Below, in pieces: positions 1-6,694 of a stretch of DNA of 10,323 bases. The translations under genes were made by a program, and so were the position numbers. Origin of the DNA: CAZHDI01 sp964531285. Lineage in GTDB: Bacteria > Pseudomonadota > Alphaproteobacteria > JAJFIK01. Position 1 is the first letter of the stretch. Each line of letters opens with the position of its first letter. Where the stretch lies: NCBI GenBank assembly GCA_964531285.1, contig CAZHDI010000112.1, positions 1-10,323 of the forward strand, read 5' to 3'. The notes beneath the pieces are model-generated. The model saw nothing but the letters and a program-made list of their open reading frames with translations, made no database searches and was not told the DNA's origin.

Positions 1-346
1 CGGCGGTCAGCAGAAGCGAGCCCATGCTGGCCGCCTTCCCCAGGCACAAGGTCTGAACGGGCGGGCGGATATACTGCATGGTGTCGTAAATCGCGAGGCC
101 GGAGGTCACGACGCCACCCGGCGAATTGATATAAAAGGCGATTTCCCGCTTCGGATTTTCCGATTCCAGGAACAGAAGCTGGGCCGTGATCAGCCCGGCC
201 ACATTGTCCTCGACCGGCCCGTTCAGGAAGATGATCCGGTCCTTGAGCAGGCGGGAATAGATGTCATACGCCCGCTCGCCGCGGCTCGACTGCTCGACCA
301 CCATGGGCACAAGCGTATTCATCGTGAATTCAAGGGGATCCCTCAT
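1..346 (-). CDS. clpP: ATP-dependent Clp protease proteolytic subunit ClpP (N-terminal part)
   Basis: This is the serine peptidase subunit of the cytoplasmic Clp protease, which forms a tetradecameric barrel and degrades substrates unfolded by ClpX or ClpA. The first 115 residues are visible, and the rest lies beyond the window start. The start MRDPLEFTMNTLVPMVVEQ resembles alphaproteobacterial ClpP proteins. The oxyanion-strand motif SPGGVV is at 75-80. The nucleophile Ser107 lies in GKAASMGS, where many homologues have GQAASMG. The catalytic His and Asp would be off-window. I chose the ATG at 346 because AGGAAG sits 7 nt upstream; the in-frame ATG at 322 (MNTLV) has no comparable site. The gene lies downstream of tig on the same strand, an order common in bacteria, but the 295-bp spacer suggests its own promoter. 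Confidence 0.97.
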   Translation of the reverse strand, partial: MRDPLEFTMNTLVPMVVEQSSRGERAYDIYSRLLKDRIIFLNGPVEDNVAGLITAQLLFLESENPKREIAFYINSPGGVVTSGLAIYDTMQYIRPPVQTLCLGKAASMGSLLLTA

Positions 347-580
347 CGGCTCTCTTCCTGTGTTCGCATCCCGCGGGTGCCCGCGGCGCGGGCAAGGGAT
401 GGCTCGGCCCTGGCGGGCAAAACGGCGTGGTCCCAGTCCAAGCGCACACCGGCATCGCCGCGGCGTCAAGCCGGGGCACCTGGAAAACAGGACAGTGATA
501 GGGGCGCAAGGCTTGACGCAATGCGAATGCAAGCCGGACGGACCCGGCTCACGGGCCTCCCGCCCCCGTCACGAATGCCT

Positions 581-608
581 TATGTAAATCTGCTTCGCGG
601 ATGCACAA
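581..608 (-). promoter_or_regulatory. Possible sigma-70-type promoter for clpP
   Basis: On the minus strand TTGTGC (608-603) is followed after 16 nt by TACATA (586-581). This would give a clpP leader of roughly 230 nt. The match to consensus is only fair, but this is the most AT-rich part of the tig-clpP spacer. A second element, CCCCTAT on the minus strand near 500, resembles a heat-shock -10 box, but I found no well-spaced CTTGAA-like -35 for it. The rest of the spacer (347-580) holds GC-rich inverted repeats, for example 371-386, and no convincing gene. Confidence 0.3.
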
Positions 609-623
609 GCAAGCGATAAGTGA

Positions 624-640
624 GGCGGCGTTGCGCCGCC
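624..640 (-). terminator. Short GC hairpin just after tig
   Basis: GGCGGCG (624-630) and CGCCGCC (634-640) form a perfect 7-bp stem with a 3-nt loop, starting one base after the tig stop codon on the minus strand. It is followed by TCACTTATCGCTTGCTT, which is T-rich but not a clean T-tract. It is probably a weak intrinsic terminator or an mRNA 3' end stabiliser separating tig from clpP. Confidence 0.45.
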
Positions 641-641
641 C

Positions 642-2069
642 TCAAGCCTTGGCCTCGCCGTCCGGATCATCCTCAATCGACTCTGGAGCGGGGCTTGTGC
701 CAGCGGTCGAGACGGTGTCACCGCCCGGAATGTCGTCATCGGGTTCGGCGAAGAGTTCATCCTTGGAGACGGTCTTATCGGTCACGTCCGCCTTTTCGAC
801 GATGAAGTCGACCACCTTGTCCTCGAACAAGGGCGCACGGACTTCCTGAAGAGCCGCCGGGTTCTGCTGGAAGAACTGATAGACCTGCTGTTCCTGGCCC
901 GGGAACTGGCGCGCCCGTTCCCCGACGGCCCGCGCCAATTCGTCCTGGCTGACCGTGATCTCATTGGCCCGGCCGATTTCCGACAGCACCAGACCAAGGC
1001 GCACCCGCCGCTCGGCGATGTTGCGGTAATCGGTCTTGGCGGCCTCTTCGGTGGTTTCCTCGTCTTCAAAGCTGACGCCGCGGCGCTCCATATCCGCTTC
1101 GACCTGACGCCAGATCTGGGCGAATTCCGCCTCTACCATGCCTTCAGGCAACTCAAAGGCATGACGCTCATCGAGCGCGTCCAGGAGATGGCGCTTCATG
1201 TGCAGGCGCGACATGCGGTCATAGTCATCGCGGATCCGGCCGGTCATCAGCTCGCGGAGTTTTTCCAGCGATTCGATGCCGATCTTGGCGGCGAAATCGT
1301 CGTTCAGCTCGACATCTTCGGGCTTGGCAACATCCTGCACGGTCACGGCGAAATGCGCCTTTTTACCGGCGAGATGCTCCGCGTTGTAATCGTCCGGGAA
1401 CGTTACATCCACGTCCTTCTCGTCGCCTTTCTTGACGCCGACAAGCTGCTCCTCGAAGCCGGGAATGAACATGTTGGAGCCGAGCACGAGATTCACCGCA
1501 TCGCCCGATCCGCCTTCGAACGGCTCACCTTCCAAATCGCCCTTGAAATCGATGGTCAGACGGTCGCCGTCCTGGGCCGCCTCGCCCTCGTCGCGCGAGA
1601 CATAGTTTTTCTGGCTTTCGGCCAGTTCCTTCAGACGCTCCTCGACCTCTTCATCGGGGATCTCGGCCGTCAGGCGCTCCAGCGACAGGGCGGCGAGATC
1701 GGCAACCTCGATGTCCGGCAGCACTTCGACGGCCATGGTGTAGGCCAGATCGGCCTTGCCGGAGAGCACCTCGGTGACTTCGCCATCAAGATCGATCTTG
1801 GGCTGGAGCGCGGGGCGCAGGTCCCGGTCTGCCAAGACCTTGTCGCGGGACTCGGCCACCGTCTGCTCGACGATCTCGCCCATCAGCGACTTGCCATAGG
1901 TCTTTTTCAGGAACGAGACCGGCACCTTGCCCGGCCGGAAGCCCTTGAGATGAACCTGCCCCTTCATTTCGTGGAGCTTGGTGGTGAGACGCTCATCCAG
2001 ATCGCTGGCCGGAACGGTGATCTTGAATTCGCGCTTCAGGCCCTCGGCGCTGACTTCGGTGACGTCCAT
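642..2069 (-). CDS. tig: Trigger factor, ribosome-associated chaperone and peptidyl-prolyl isomerase
   Basis: Trigger factor docks at the ribosome exit tunnel and protects nascent chains. The protein is 475 residues. The N-terminal ribosome-binding domain (about 1-150) carries the signature GFRPGKVP at 43-50. The FKBP-type isomerase domain spans about 165-247, starting near DGDRLTIDFKG. The C-terminal chaperone arms follow to about 430. A disordered acidic tail rich in D, E, P and S fills about 438-475; it makes the protein longer than the E. coli form (432 aa) and is usual in alphaproteobacteria. The frame stays open upstream into the tRNA, but I chose the ATG at 2069 because MDVTEVSAEGLKREFK matches the family start and the preceding 44 codons overlap the tRNA. 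A weak AGGCGGAAA ribosome site precedes it. The gene is flanked by tRNA-Leu and clpP on the same strand. Confidence 0.97.
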   Translation of the reverse strand: MDVTEVSAEGLKREFKITVPASDLDERLTTKLHEMKGQVHLKGFRPGKVPVSFLKKTYGKSLMGEIVEQTVAESRDKVLADRDLRPALQPKIDLDGEVTEVLSGKADLAYTMAVEVLPDIEVADLAALSLERLTAEIPDEEVEERLKELAESQKNYVSRDEGEAAQDGDRLTIDFKGDLEGEPFEGGSGDAVNLVLGSNMFIPGFEEQLVGVKKGDEKDVDVTFPDDYNAEHLAGKKAHFAVTVQDVAKPEDVELNDDFAAKIGIESLEKLRELMTGRIRDDYDRMSRLHMKRHLLDALDERHAFELPEGMVEAEFAQIWRQVEADMERRGVSFEDEETTEEAAKTDYRNIAERRVRLGLVLSEIGRANEITVSQDELARAVGERARQFPGQEQQVYQFFQQNPAALQEVRAPLFEDKVVDFIVEKADVTDKTVSKDELFAEPDDDIPGGDTVSTAGTSPAPESIEDDPDGEAKA

Positions 2070-2159
2070 GGCTGTTTCCGCCTGTTCATAGCTGTGGGTC
2101 CGGCGACGGCGCGCAAGGCGGCCGGTCGCGGGCAAAACGTTCAGGACGGCCGGTGAGGA

Positions 2160-2244
2160 TGGTGCGGGCGGAGGGACTCGAACCCCCACACCTTGCGGCA
2201 CAAGAACCTAAATCTTGCGTGTCTACCAGTTCCACCACGCCCGC
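2160..2244 (-). tRNA. tRNA-Leu (anticodon UAG), CCA encoded
   Basis: On the minus strand the acceptor arms GCGGGCG (2244-2238) and CGCCCGC (2170-2164) pair perfectly. They are followed by discriminator A (2163) and a genomically encoded CCA (2162-2160). The anticodon arm is CAAGA-TTTAGGT-TCTTG, giving anticodon TAG and so Leu, reading CUA and probably other CUN codons. The long variable arm (TGCCGCAAGGTGT) marks a class II tRNA, and the T arm is GGGGG-TTCGAGT-CCCTC. The total is 85 nt with CCA. Only 90 nt separate it from tig on the same strand, with no obvious terminator between, so tRNA and tig may share a transcript. Confidence 0.96.
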
Positions 2245-2328
2245 ATACGCCGCTCTGCCCATGCGGCCCGCGCCGCCAAACGGCGGACATGCCAAGGCGC
2301 AGCGTCACTCCGACCGAAGACGCCGTGG

Positions 2329-2355
2329 TCTATAGCAGAACGCCAGCCGCCGCAA
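2329..2355 (-). promoter_or_regulatory. Possible promoter for tRNA-Leu (and tig)
   Basis: On the minus strand an extended -10 element TGCTATAGA (TATAGA at 2334-2329) lies 15 nt after TTGCGG (2355-2350). It is the best promoter-like element between the M48 gene and the tRNA, and would give a pre-tRNA leader of roughly 75-80 nt. The 15-nt spacer is short; the extended TGn could compensate. The -35 part overlaps the loop and arm of the terminator-like hairpin of the M48 gene. Confidence 0.4.
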
Positions 2356-2371
2356 GACACGGCGGCCGGCG
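2341..2371 (-). terminator. Terminator-like hairpin after the M48 protease gene
   Basis: The arms at 2341-2352 and 2360-2371 form a 12-bp stem with one G-U pair on the minus-strand RNA and a 7-nt loop. The hairpin begins 14 nt past the M48 stop codon. The sequence after it reads TTCTGCTATAG, so there is no true T-tract. It probably ends the M48 transcript ahead of the tRNA. Confidence 0.55.
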
Positions 2372-2385
2372 GCGAGACGAATGGA

Positions 2386-3750
2386 TCAGCGGACGATCTT
2401 GACGCGCTGACCGGCCTGAAGATCGTTGCCGTCACGCAGACCGTTCATGACCACGAACCGCTCAAGCTTGGCATTGGGGAACCGGGTCTGGTTCGCCAGA
2501 CCATTGGCCGTGTCGCCGCGCTGGACGGTGGCGATATCCAGATTGAGCGTCGGCGGCACCCGCACCCGGCTGCCGTCGATCGCGCGCAAGGATTGGACCG
2601 ACTGTTCGATGCCGCGCTGGAGGCCGCTCGTGGCATTGGTCGGGGTCACCCACAGGAAGACGAAATGGGACGGGCCGTTCCATTGGATCGCGAAGGCCTG
2701 CACATCGACCTGGCCGTTTTGGGTATTGGCCCGCGCCGCGCCATAAGCCCCGCGCTTGCCGTTGACGGTGATACCGCGCGGCTGGCCGAGCGACACGCCA
2801 AGGGATTCGCCGATCTGACCGATCAGCGCGGCCGGCCCCTGCTGGGACTGGGCGCCCTGGAACTGCATCTGGGCGTTCTCGGAGACCGCGATGACGGCCT
2901 GGGAGCTGTTGCGGATCTGCATGCCCTGAGGCACCGAGAAGGCAAAGCCGATGTCCGGGTGGATAAAGTCGTTGCCATCGACAAAGCCCTGACGGCGCGG
3001 GTCCTCGCCATAAAGCATGCCGTCGATCTGCCTCAGATATGCATCGCGCCGCAGATCGTCCGAGCCGGGCCGCTTCTCGTCGATGACCTCAGCGTCCTGG
3101 GCCGCGCGGCGCACCCGCTCGGCGGTGTTCGGGTGGGTCGCCAGGAATTCCGGCGGCCGGGAGGCGCCGCTGATCTGGAGTTCGATCTCGGTCCAGCGGT
3201 TCAGCGTGTTCAGAAAATACGCCTGGGCAATCGGGTCATAGCCGGCCCGCGACAGCAGTTTCACGCCGACCTGATCGGCCTCGTATTCCTGAGACCGCGA
3301 GAAATTCAGCAGATAAAGCTGGCCGGCCTGCGCGCCCATCTGGGCCATCTCCGCGCTGCCCGTCAGGACCGCCGCGGCGACCGCGCCAAGCTGAGCCAGA
3401 TTGCCCCGGCTGACCCGCTCGGCCGTGTGGCGCTCGAAGATATGGCCGATCTCGTGGCCAAGCACGCCGGCCAGTTCCGCCTCGGAATTGGCCAGAGCCA
3501 GGAGCCCGCGCGTGACATAGACATGACCGGGCAGCGCCATGGCATTGACCACCGGCGAGTCCAGCACCGTCGTGCGGATCGGCATGTCCGGCTCGAAGGA
3601 CGCCGCCATCAGGCGCGATACGATCCCCTCGACATAGGCCTTGAGTTCGGGGTCGTTCACCTCGCCGCCATAGGATTGGACGATCAAGGGATGCTGCTGT
3701 TGACCAAGCGCCAGCGCCTGCTCGTCCGACAGGCCGAGCGGCCCGCCGGT
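2386..3750 (-). CDS. M48-family zinc metalloprotease with LysM-like C-terminus (5' end missing)
   Basis: This is a zinc endopeptidase of the M48 family, most like the envelope BepA/YfgC-type proteins that work in outer-membrane protein quality control. The last 454 residues are visible. The N-terminus, expected to carry a signal peptide, is lost in the N gap. Numbering from the first visible residue: a conserved upstream segment is at 30-90, the zinc motif HEIGH at 99-103 (ligands His99 and His103, catalytic Glu100), the likely third ligand Glu155 in EYEAD, and the M48 landmark THPNTAERV at 205-213. There is no TPR block; instead a long central region (about 255-395) precedes a LysM-like segment (about 405-453, with RGDT and a final LQAGQRVKIV) that could bind peptidoglycan. 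The stop is TGA at 2388-2386. The gene lies downstream of nnr on the same strand. The family call is firm; the physiological role is inferred. Confidence 0.92.
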   Translation of the reverse strand, partial: TGGPLGLSDEQALALGQQQHPLIVQSYGGEVNDPELKAYVEGIVSRLMAASFEPDMPIRTTVLDSPVVNAMALPGHVYVTRGLLALANSEAELAGVLGHEIGHIFERHTAERVSRGNLAQLGAVAAAVLTGSAEMAQMGAQAGQLYLLNFSRSQEYEADQVGVKLLSRAGYDPIAQAYFLNTLNRWTEIELQISGASRPPEFLATHPNTAERVRRAAQDAEVIDEKRPGSDDLRRDAYLRQIDGMLYGEDPRRQGFVDGNDFIHPDIGFAFSVPQGMQIRNSSQAVIAVSENAQMQFQGAQSQQGPAALIGQIGESLGVSLGQPRGITVNGKRGAYGAARANTQNGQVDVQAFAIQWNGPSHFVFLWVTPTNATSGLQRGIEQSVQSLRAIDGSRVRVPPTLNLDIATVQRGDTANGLANQTRFPNAKLERFVVMNGLRDGNDLQAGQRVKIVR

Positions 3751-3850
3751 NNNNNNNNNNNNNNNNNNNNNNNNNNNNNNNNNNNNNNNNNNNNNNNNNN
3801 NNNNNNNNNNNNNNNNNNNNNNNNNNNNNNNNNNNNNNNNNNNNNNNNNN
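3751..3850. other. Assembly gap (100 N) between nnr and the M48 gene
   Basis: Exactly 100 N, a conventional placeholder for a gap of unknown length. By chance the reading frame continues across it, which gives a false Nnr-M48 fusion. By family lengths the missing DNA should encode roughly 70-80 C-terminal residues of Nnr, including the GSGD-type catalytic loop, plus the start and signal peptide of the M48 protease. The real gap is therefore probably longer than 100 bp. Confidence 0.97.
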
Positions 3851-5121
3851 GTCGGCGGGGCATTCGCCGTCACCGCCAGACGCCCGTCGGGACTGGCCAG
3901 GAGCGTCTCCGGCCCTTTGAGAAGCACCACGCAGCCCGCCCGCTCGGCTGCCGTGCGCGCCGCGGCCAGCCGGGTTTCACTCTCGTCCAGGAGACCGGGG
4001 AACAGCCGGGCGAACTCGCCGTCATGGGGCGTCAGCACGGTGTTGTGCCGCAGCCGGGCGAACAGGGCTTCCGGATCGTCCTGAAAGACGGTGAGCGCGT
4101 CGGCATCCAGCACCAAGGCAATCCCGGTTTGCGTGAGTGCGCGGACCGCATCGGCGGTTTCCATGGTCACGCCCGCTCCGGGGCCGATCAGTGCAGCCGT
4201 GGCCTTGCGCTCGGCGACGATACCGGCCAGTTCGCCCGGCGTGTCGTAGCGGCGAACCATGATCGCGGTCAGATGGGCGGCATGGACGAGCGCAGCGGCG
4301 GGTTTCGTCAGCACCGTGACAAGCCCCGCACCGGCCCTGAGCGCGCCCCGCGCGCCGAGCCGGGCGGCACCGCTGGTCAGCGTGCCGCCGCTGACCACAA
4401 GGCCGTGGCCGCGCTTGTATTTATGGGTGTCCCAGGCAGGCCAGGGGAAATGATCGGCCCACAGGTCCGGTGTATTGAGCATGATCCTGGGACGGATCGT
4501 CTCCAGAACGCGCGCCGGAATGCCGATATCGATCACATGGAGCTGCCCGCACAAAGTGCGCCCGGGATTGACCCAGTGGCCCGGCTTGGCGCGGAAGAAG
4601 GTGACGGTCTCATCGGCCACAATGGCCGTGCCGCGCACCTGCCCCGTATTGCCATCGACGCCGCTGGGCACATCGACCGCCACCACATGGCCGGGCGATG
4701 CATTGACGGCGTTGACCAGCGCCGCCGCGGCGCCGTCAACCGGCCGGGTCAATCCGGCACCGAACAGGGCGTCGATGATGACATCGGCACCCTCGAGAAC
4801 CAACGGATCGGGCGCCTGCACCGGGCCCGGCCAGCGCGCCGCCGCCAGGGCCGCATCGCCCGTGAGGGACGCCGGATCGCCGATCAGCGCTAGCGATACC
4901 TGCCAGCCGGCCTCTTGAGCCAGGCGCGCGATGACGAAACCGTCGCCGCCATTGTTGCCCGGCCCGCACAGCACCGCCATCCGCCCGGGCGCGCGGCCCG
5001 CCATGGCCACCCTGGCCACCCCAGCGCCGGCGGTCTCCATCAGATCAATGCCGGGCGTACCGGCGGCGATGGTCAGCCGGTCGGCCTCGCCCATGTCCTG
5101 CGTGGTCAACAGAACGCTCAT
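3851..5121 (-). CDS. nnr: Bifunctional NAD(P)H-hydrate repair enzyme Nnr (epimerase + ADP-dependent dehydratase; 3' end missing)
   Basis: Nnr repairs damaged NADH and NADPH hydrates in the cytoplasm: the N-terminal half epimerises R and S hydrates, and the C-terminal half dehydrates the S form using ADP. 423 residues are visible. The YjeF_N epimerase domain (about 1-215) shows GPGNNGGDGFV at 53-63, DALFGAGLTRPVDG at 117-130 and DVPSGVDGNTG at 150-160. The ribokinase-fold dehydratase domain starts near 232 with HKYKRGHGLVVSGG (233-246), then GPGAG (313-317), LTPHDGEFARLFPG (363-376) and LKGPETLLASPDG (401-413). The sequence breaks off at TANAPP, just before the expected GSGD/GTGD motif. The ATG at 5121 is preceded by GAGGG. 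The gene lies 97 bp after the amidase on the same strand, but two hairpins intervene, so it may have its own transcript. Confidence 0.96.
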
Positions 5122-5146
5122 GGTCCCTCGGATGTGAGTGTCCGTT

Positions 5147-5173
5147 GGACAAGGCGCCCGAGGGCGCCTGTCC
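5147..5173 (-). terminator. Second hairpin in the amidase-nnr spacer
   Basis: GGACA-GGCGCC and GGCGCC-T-TGTCC pair as an 11-bp stem with a single bulged base and a 4-nt loop (5159-5162). It lies 26 bp upstream of the nnr ATG on the minus strand. It lacks a T-tract, so it may act as a partial terminator for readthrough from the amidase or as a leader structure of nnr. The arms are symmetric and would also fold on the plus strand. Confidence 0.45.
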
Positions 5174-5183
5174 CGATGCCGAG

Positions 5184-5253
5184 CCGGCCCACACCCCCGC
5201 CCGGCCCCCACAAGGGTACCCTCACTGGGTGGCCGGGCGGGGGAGCGGGCCGG
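5184..5253 (-). terminator. Large GC-rich stem-loop spanning the amidase stop codon
   Basis: An outer 7-bp stem (5184-5190 with 5247-5253), a 3x3 internal loop and a perfect 13-bp stem (5194-5206 with 5231-5243) are extended by 4 bp (5207-5210 with 5226-5229) past one bulged base. The loop (5211-5225) contains the amidase stop codon and the palindrome GGGTACCC. On the minus-strand RNA the upstream arm encodes the last residues of the amidase. No T-tract follows. It is likely a 3' end or terminator-like structure. Confidence 0.55.
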
Positions 5254-6694
5254 TGGTGCTCTGTCCCAAAATACCACCGAATGCGCCGGTGTCGGGCATC
5301 ATGCGGTAGGCGGTGTTCGCCGTCTCGAAGGCGCGCCCGGCCCGCAGCACCATATCGTCCCGGTGCATCGGGCCGACGATCTGAAGGCCCACGGGCCGTC
5401 CGTCCTCGGTGAAGCCGCAGGGCACGCTGATCGCCGGCTGCTGGGTCAGGTTGAAGGGATAGGAAAACGGTGTCCAGCCCAACCAATGGTCTGTGCGCCA
5501 TGCATCCGGGCCGTCCGGGGGTGCGTTGCGCCCAGCCTCGAACGGCAGCACCGCGACCGTCGGCGTGAGGATCAGATCATAGCCGGTCATGAACCCGCGC
5601 ATGGCACTGCCCAGGGCCTCCCGGGCCTTGACCGCGGCCACATAGGTGCGCCGGTCGATCGCCTGCCCTTCCGCGATCACCTCGCTGAGACCGGGGTCGA
5701 GCCGCGCGCGGGTTTCGTCCGGCAGATCGCCCAGCGCCGTCGCCGCACCGGTCCACCACAGGGTGCGGAACATCTCCCGCGTATCGCCCAACGGCGGGTC
5801 GATCTCCTCGACCTCGGCGCCGAGCGCCGCCATGGTGCGGGCCGCGCGGGCCACCAGATCCGCCACACGCTCATCGACCTCGGCACATCCCAGACGCGGC
5901 GCATAGGCCACCCGCCAGCCGCGGATGCCGTCCTCGAGGCCCAGCGTCCAATCGGCGGCCCCCTGCGGCAGAGCATACCAATCGCGCGGATCGGGCCGTG
6001 CCAGCACCGACAGGAACAGCGCGGCATCCCGCGTGCTGCGCGCCATGGGGCCGATATGGGCGACCGTGCCGAACGGGCTCAAGGGCCAGGCGGGCACCCG
6101 CCCGAAGGATGGCTTGAGGCCGACCGTGCCTGTAAAAGACGCCGGAATGCGGATCGATCCGCCCCCGTCGGTGCCGATGGCCAAGGGGCAAAAGCCCGCC
6201 GCCAGCGCCGCCGACGCCCCGCCGCTGGAGCCGCCCGGTGTCAGGGCCGGGTCCCAGGGATTGCGGGTTATAAGCCCGGTCGCCGGATTGTCCGTGACCG
6301 CTTTCCAGCCGATCTCCGGGGTCGTCGTTTTGCCGATCAAGACGGCGCCCGCCTCGCGCAGCCGGGCCACGCAGGGCGCATCGTCCGTTTCCGGACCATC
6401 CGCGCCGACCGTAGCCGAACCGCGCAGGGTCGGCCAGCCCCTGGTCAAGAGGATATCCTTGACCGCGACCGGCACGCCGTCGAGAACGCTCAAAGGGCGC
6501 CCTGCCCGCCAGCGGGCCTCGGCGGCCCGGGCCATGGCCAGGCTGGCCTCCCGGTCGATCAGACAGAAGGCCGACAGCGCACCGTCAAGCGCTTCGATCC
6601 GGTCCAGCAGCGTCGCCGTTACCTCAACCGGCGCGGCCGTCCCCGCCGCATAGGCGCCGGTCAGATCCTCGACGCTGGCCGTGACCGGGTCCAC
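5222..6694 (-). CDS. Amidase-signature family hydrolase
   Basis: This is a cytoplasmic-type amidase of the Ser-cisSer-Lys family, hydrolysing an amide (or possibly an ester or carbamate) of unknown identity and releasing ammonia if the substrate is a primary amide. The 490 residues match the usual family length. The triad is complete: Lys79 in VAVKD, cis-Ser156 in GGSSGG (154-159) and nucleophile Ser180 in GTDGGGSIRIPA (174-185). The 24-residue spacing between the two serines equals that of fatty acid amide hydrolase (217 and 241). The C-terminal part has LILTPT and a late PAISVPCG motif. It is not an evident GatA, since no gatB or gatC lies nearby. The GTG start at 6694 follows the TGA of the phosphatase with no spacer; GAAGG lies 8 nt upstream, so translation is probably coupled. 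The last codons form one arm of a large hairpin. Confidence 0.93.
   Translation of the reverse strand: MDPVTASVEDLTGAYAAGTAAPVEVTATLLDRIEALDGALSAFCLIDREASLAMARAAEARWRAGRPLSVLDGVPVAVKDILLTRGWPTLRGSATVGADGPETDDAPCVARLREAGAVLIGKTTTPEIGWKAVTDNPATGLITRNPWDPALTPGGSSGGASAALAAGFCPLAIGTDGGGSIRIPASFTGTVGLKPSFGRVPAWPLSPFGTVAHIGPMARSTRDAALFLSVLARPDPRDWYALPQGAADWTLGLEDGIRGWRVAYAPRLGCAEVDERVADLVARAARTMAALGAEVEEIDPPLGDTREMFRTLWWTGAATALGDLPDETRARLDPGLSEVIAEGQAIDRRTYVAAVKAREALGSAMRGFMTGYDLILTPTVAVLPFEAGRNAPPDGPDAWRTDHWLGWTPFSYPFNLTQQPAISVPCGFTEDGRPVGLQIVGPMHRDDMVLRAGRAFETANTAYRMMPDTGAFGGILGQSTTGPLPRPATQ

Noticed and set aside
347..641. Small open frames in the tig-clpP spacer
   Set aside because: They overlap the ends of clpP or tig, lack good ribosome sites, and are rich in R, P and S. 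No sign of a real small protein.
1161..2156. Plus-strand open frame opposite tig
   Set aside because: It lies wholly antisense to a well-conserved trigger factor and resembles no family. Lack of stops in this frame is expected from high GC.
2070..2201. Extended N-terminus of trigger factor starting within the tRNA gene
   Set aside because: The 44 extra codons overlap the tRNA, have no family similarity, and the normal family start MDVTE is downstream with a ribosome site.
2215..4893. Long plus-strand open frame (about 890 codons) opposite the M48 and nnr genes
   Set aside because: It starts within the tRNA, runs through the N gap, is rich in R, G, H and A as expected for a GC-rich antisense frame, and has no recognisable domain. 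The minus strand carries clear conserved proteins.
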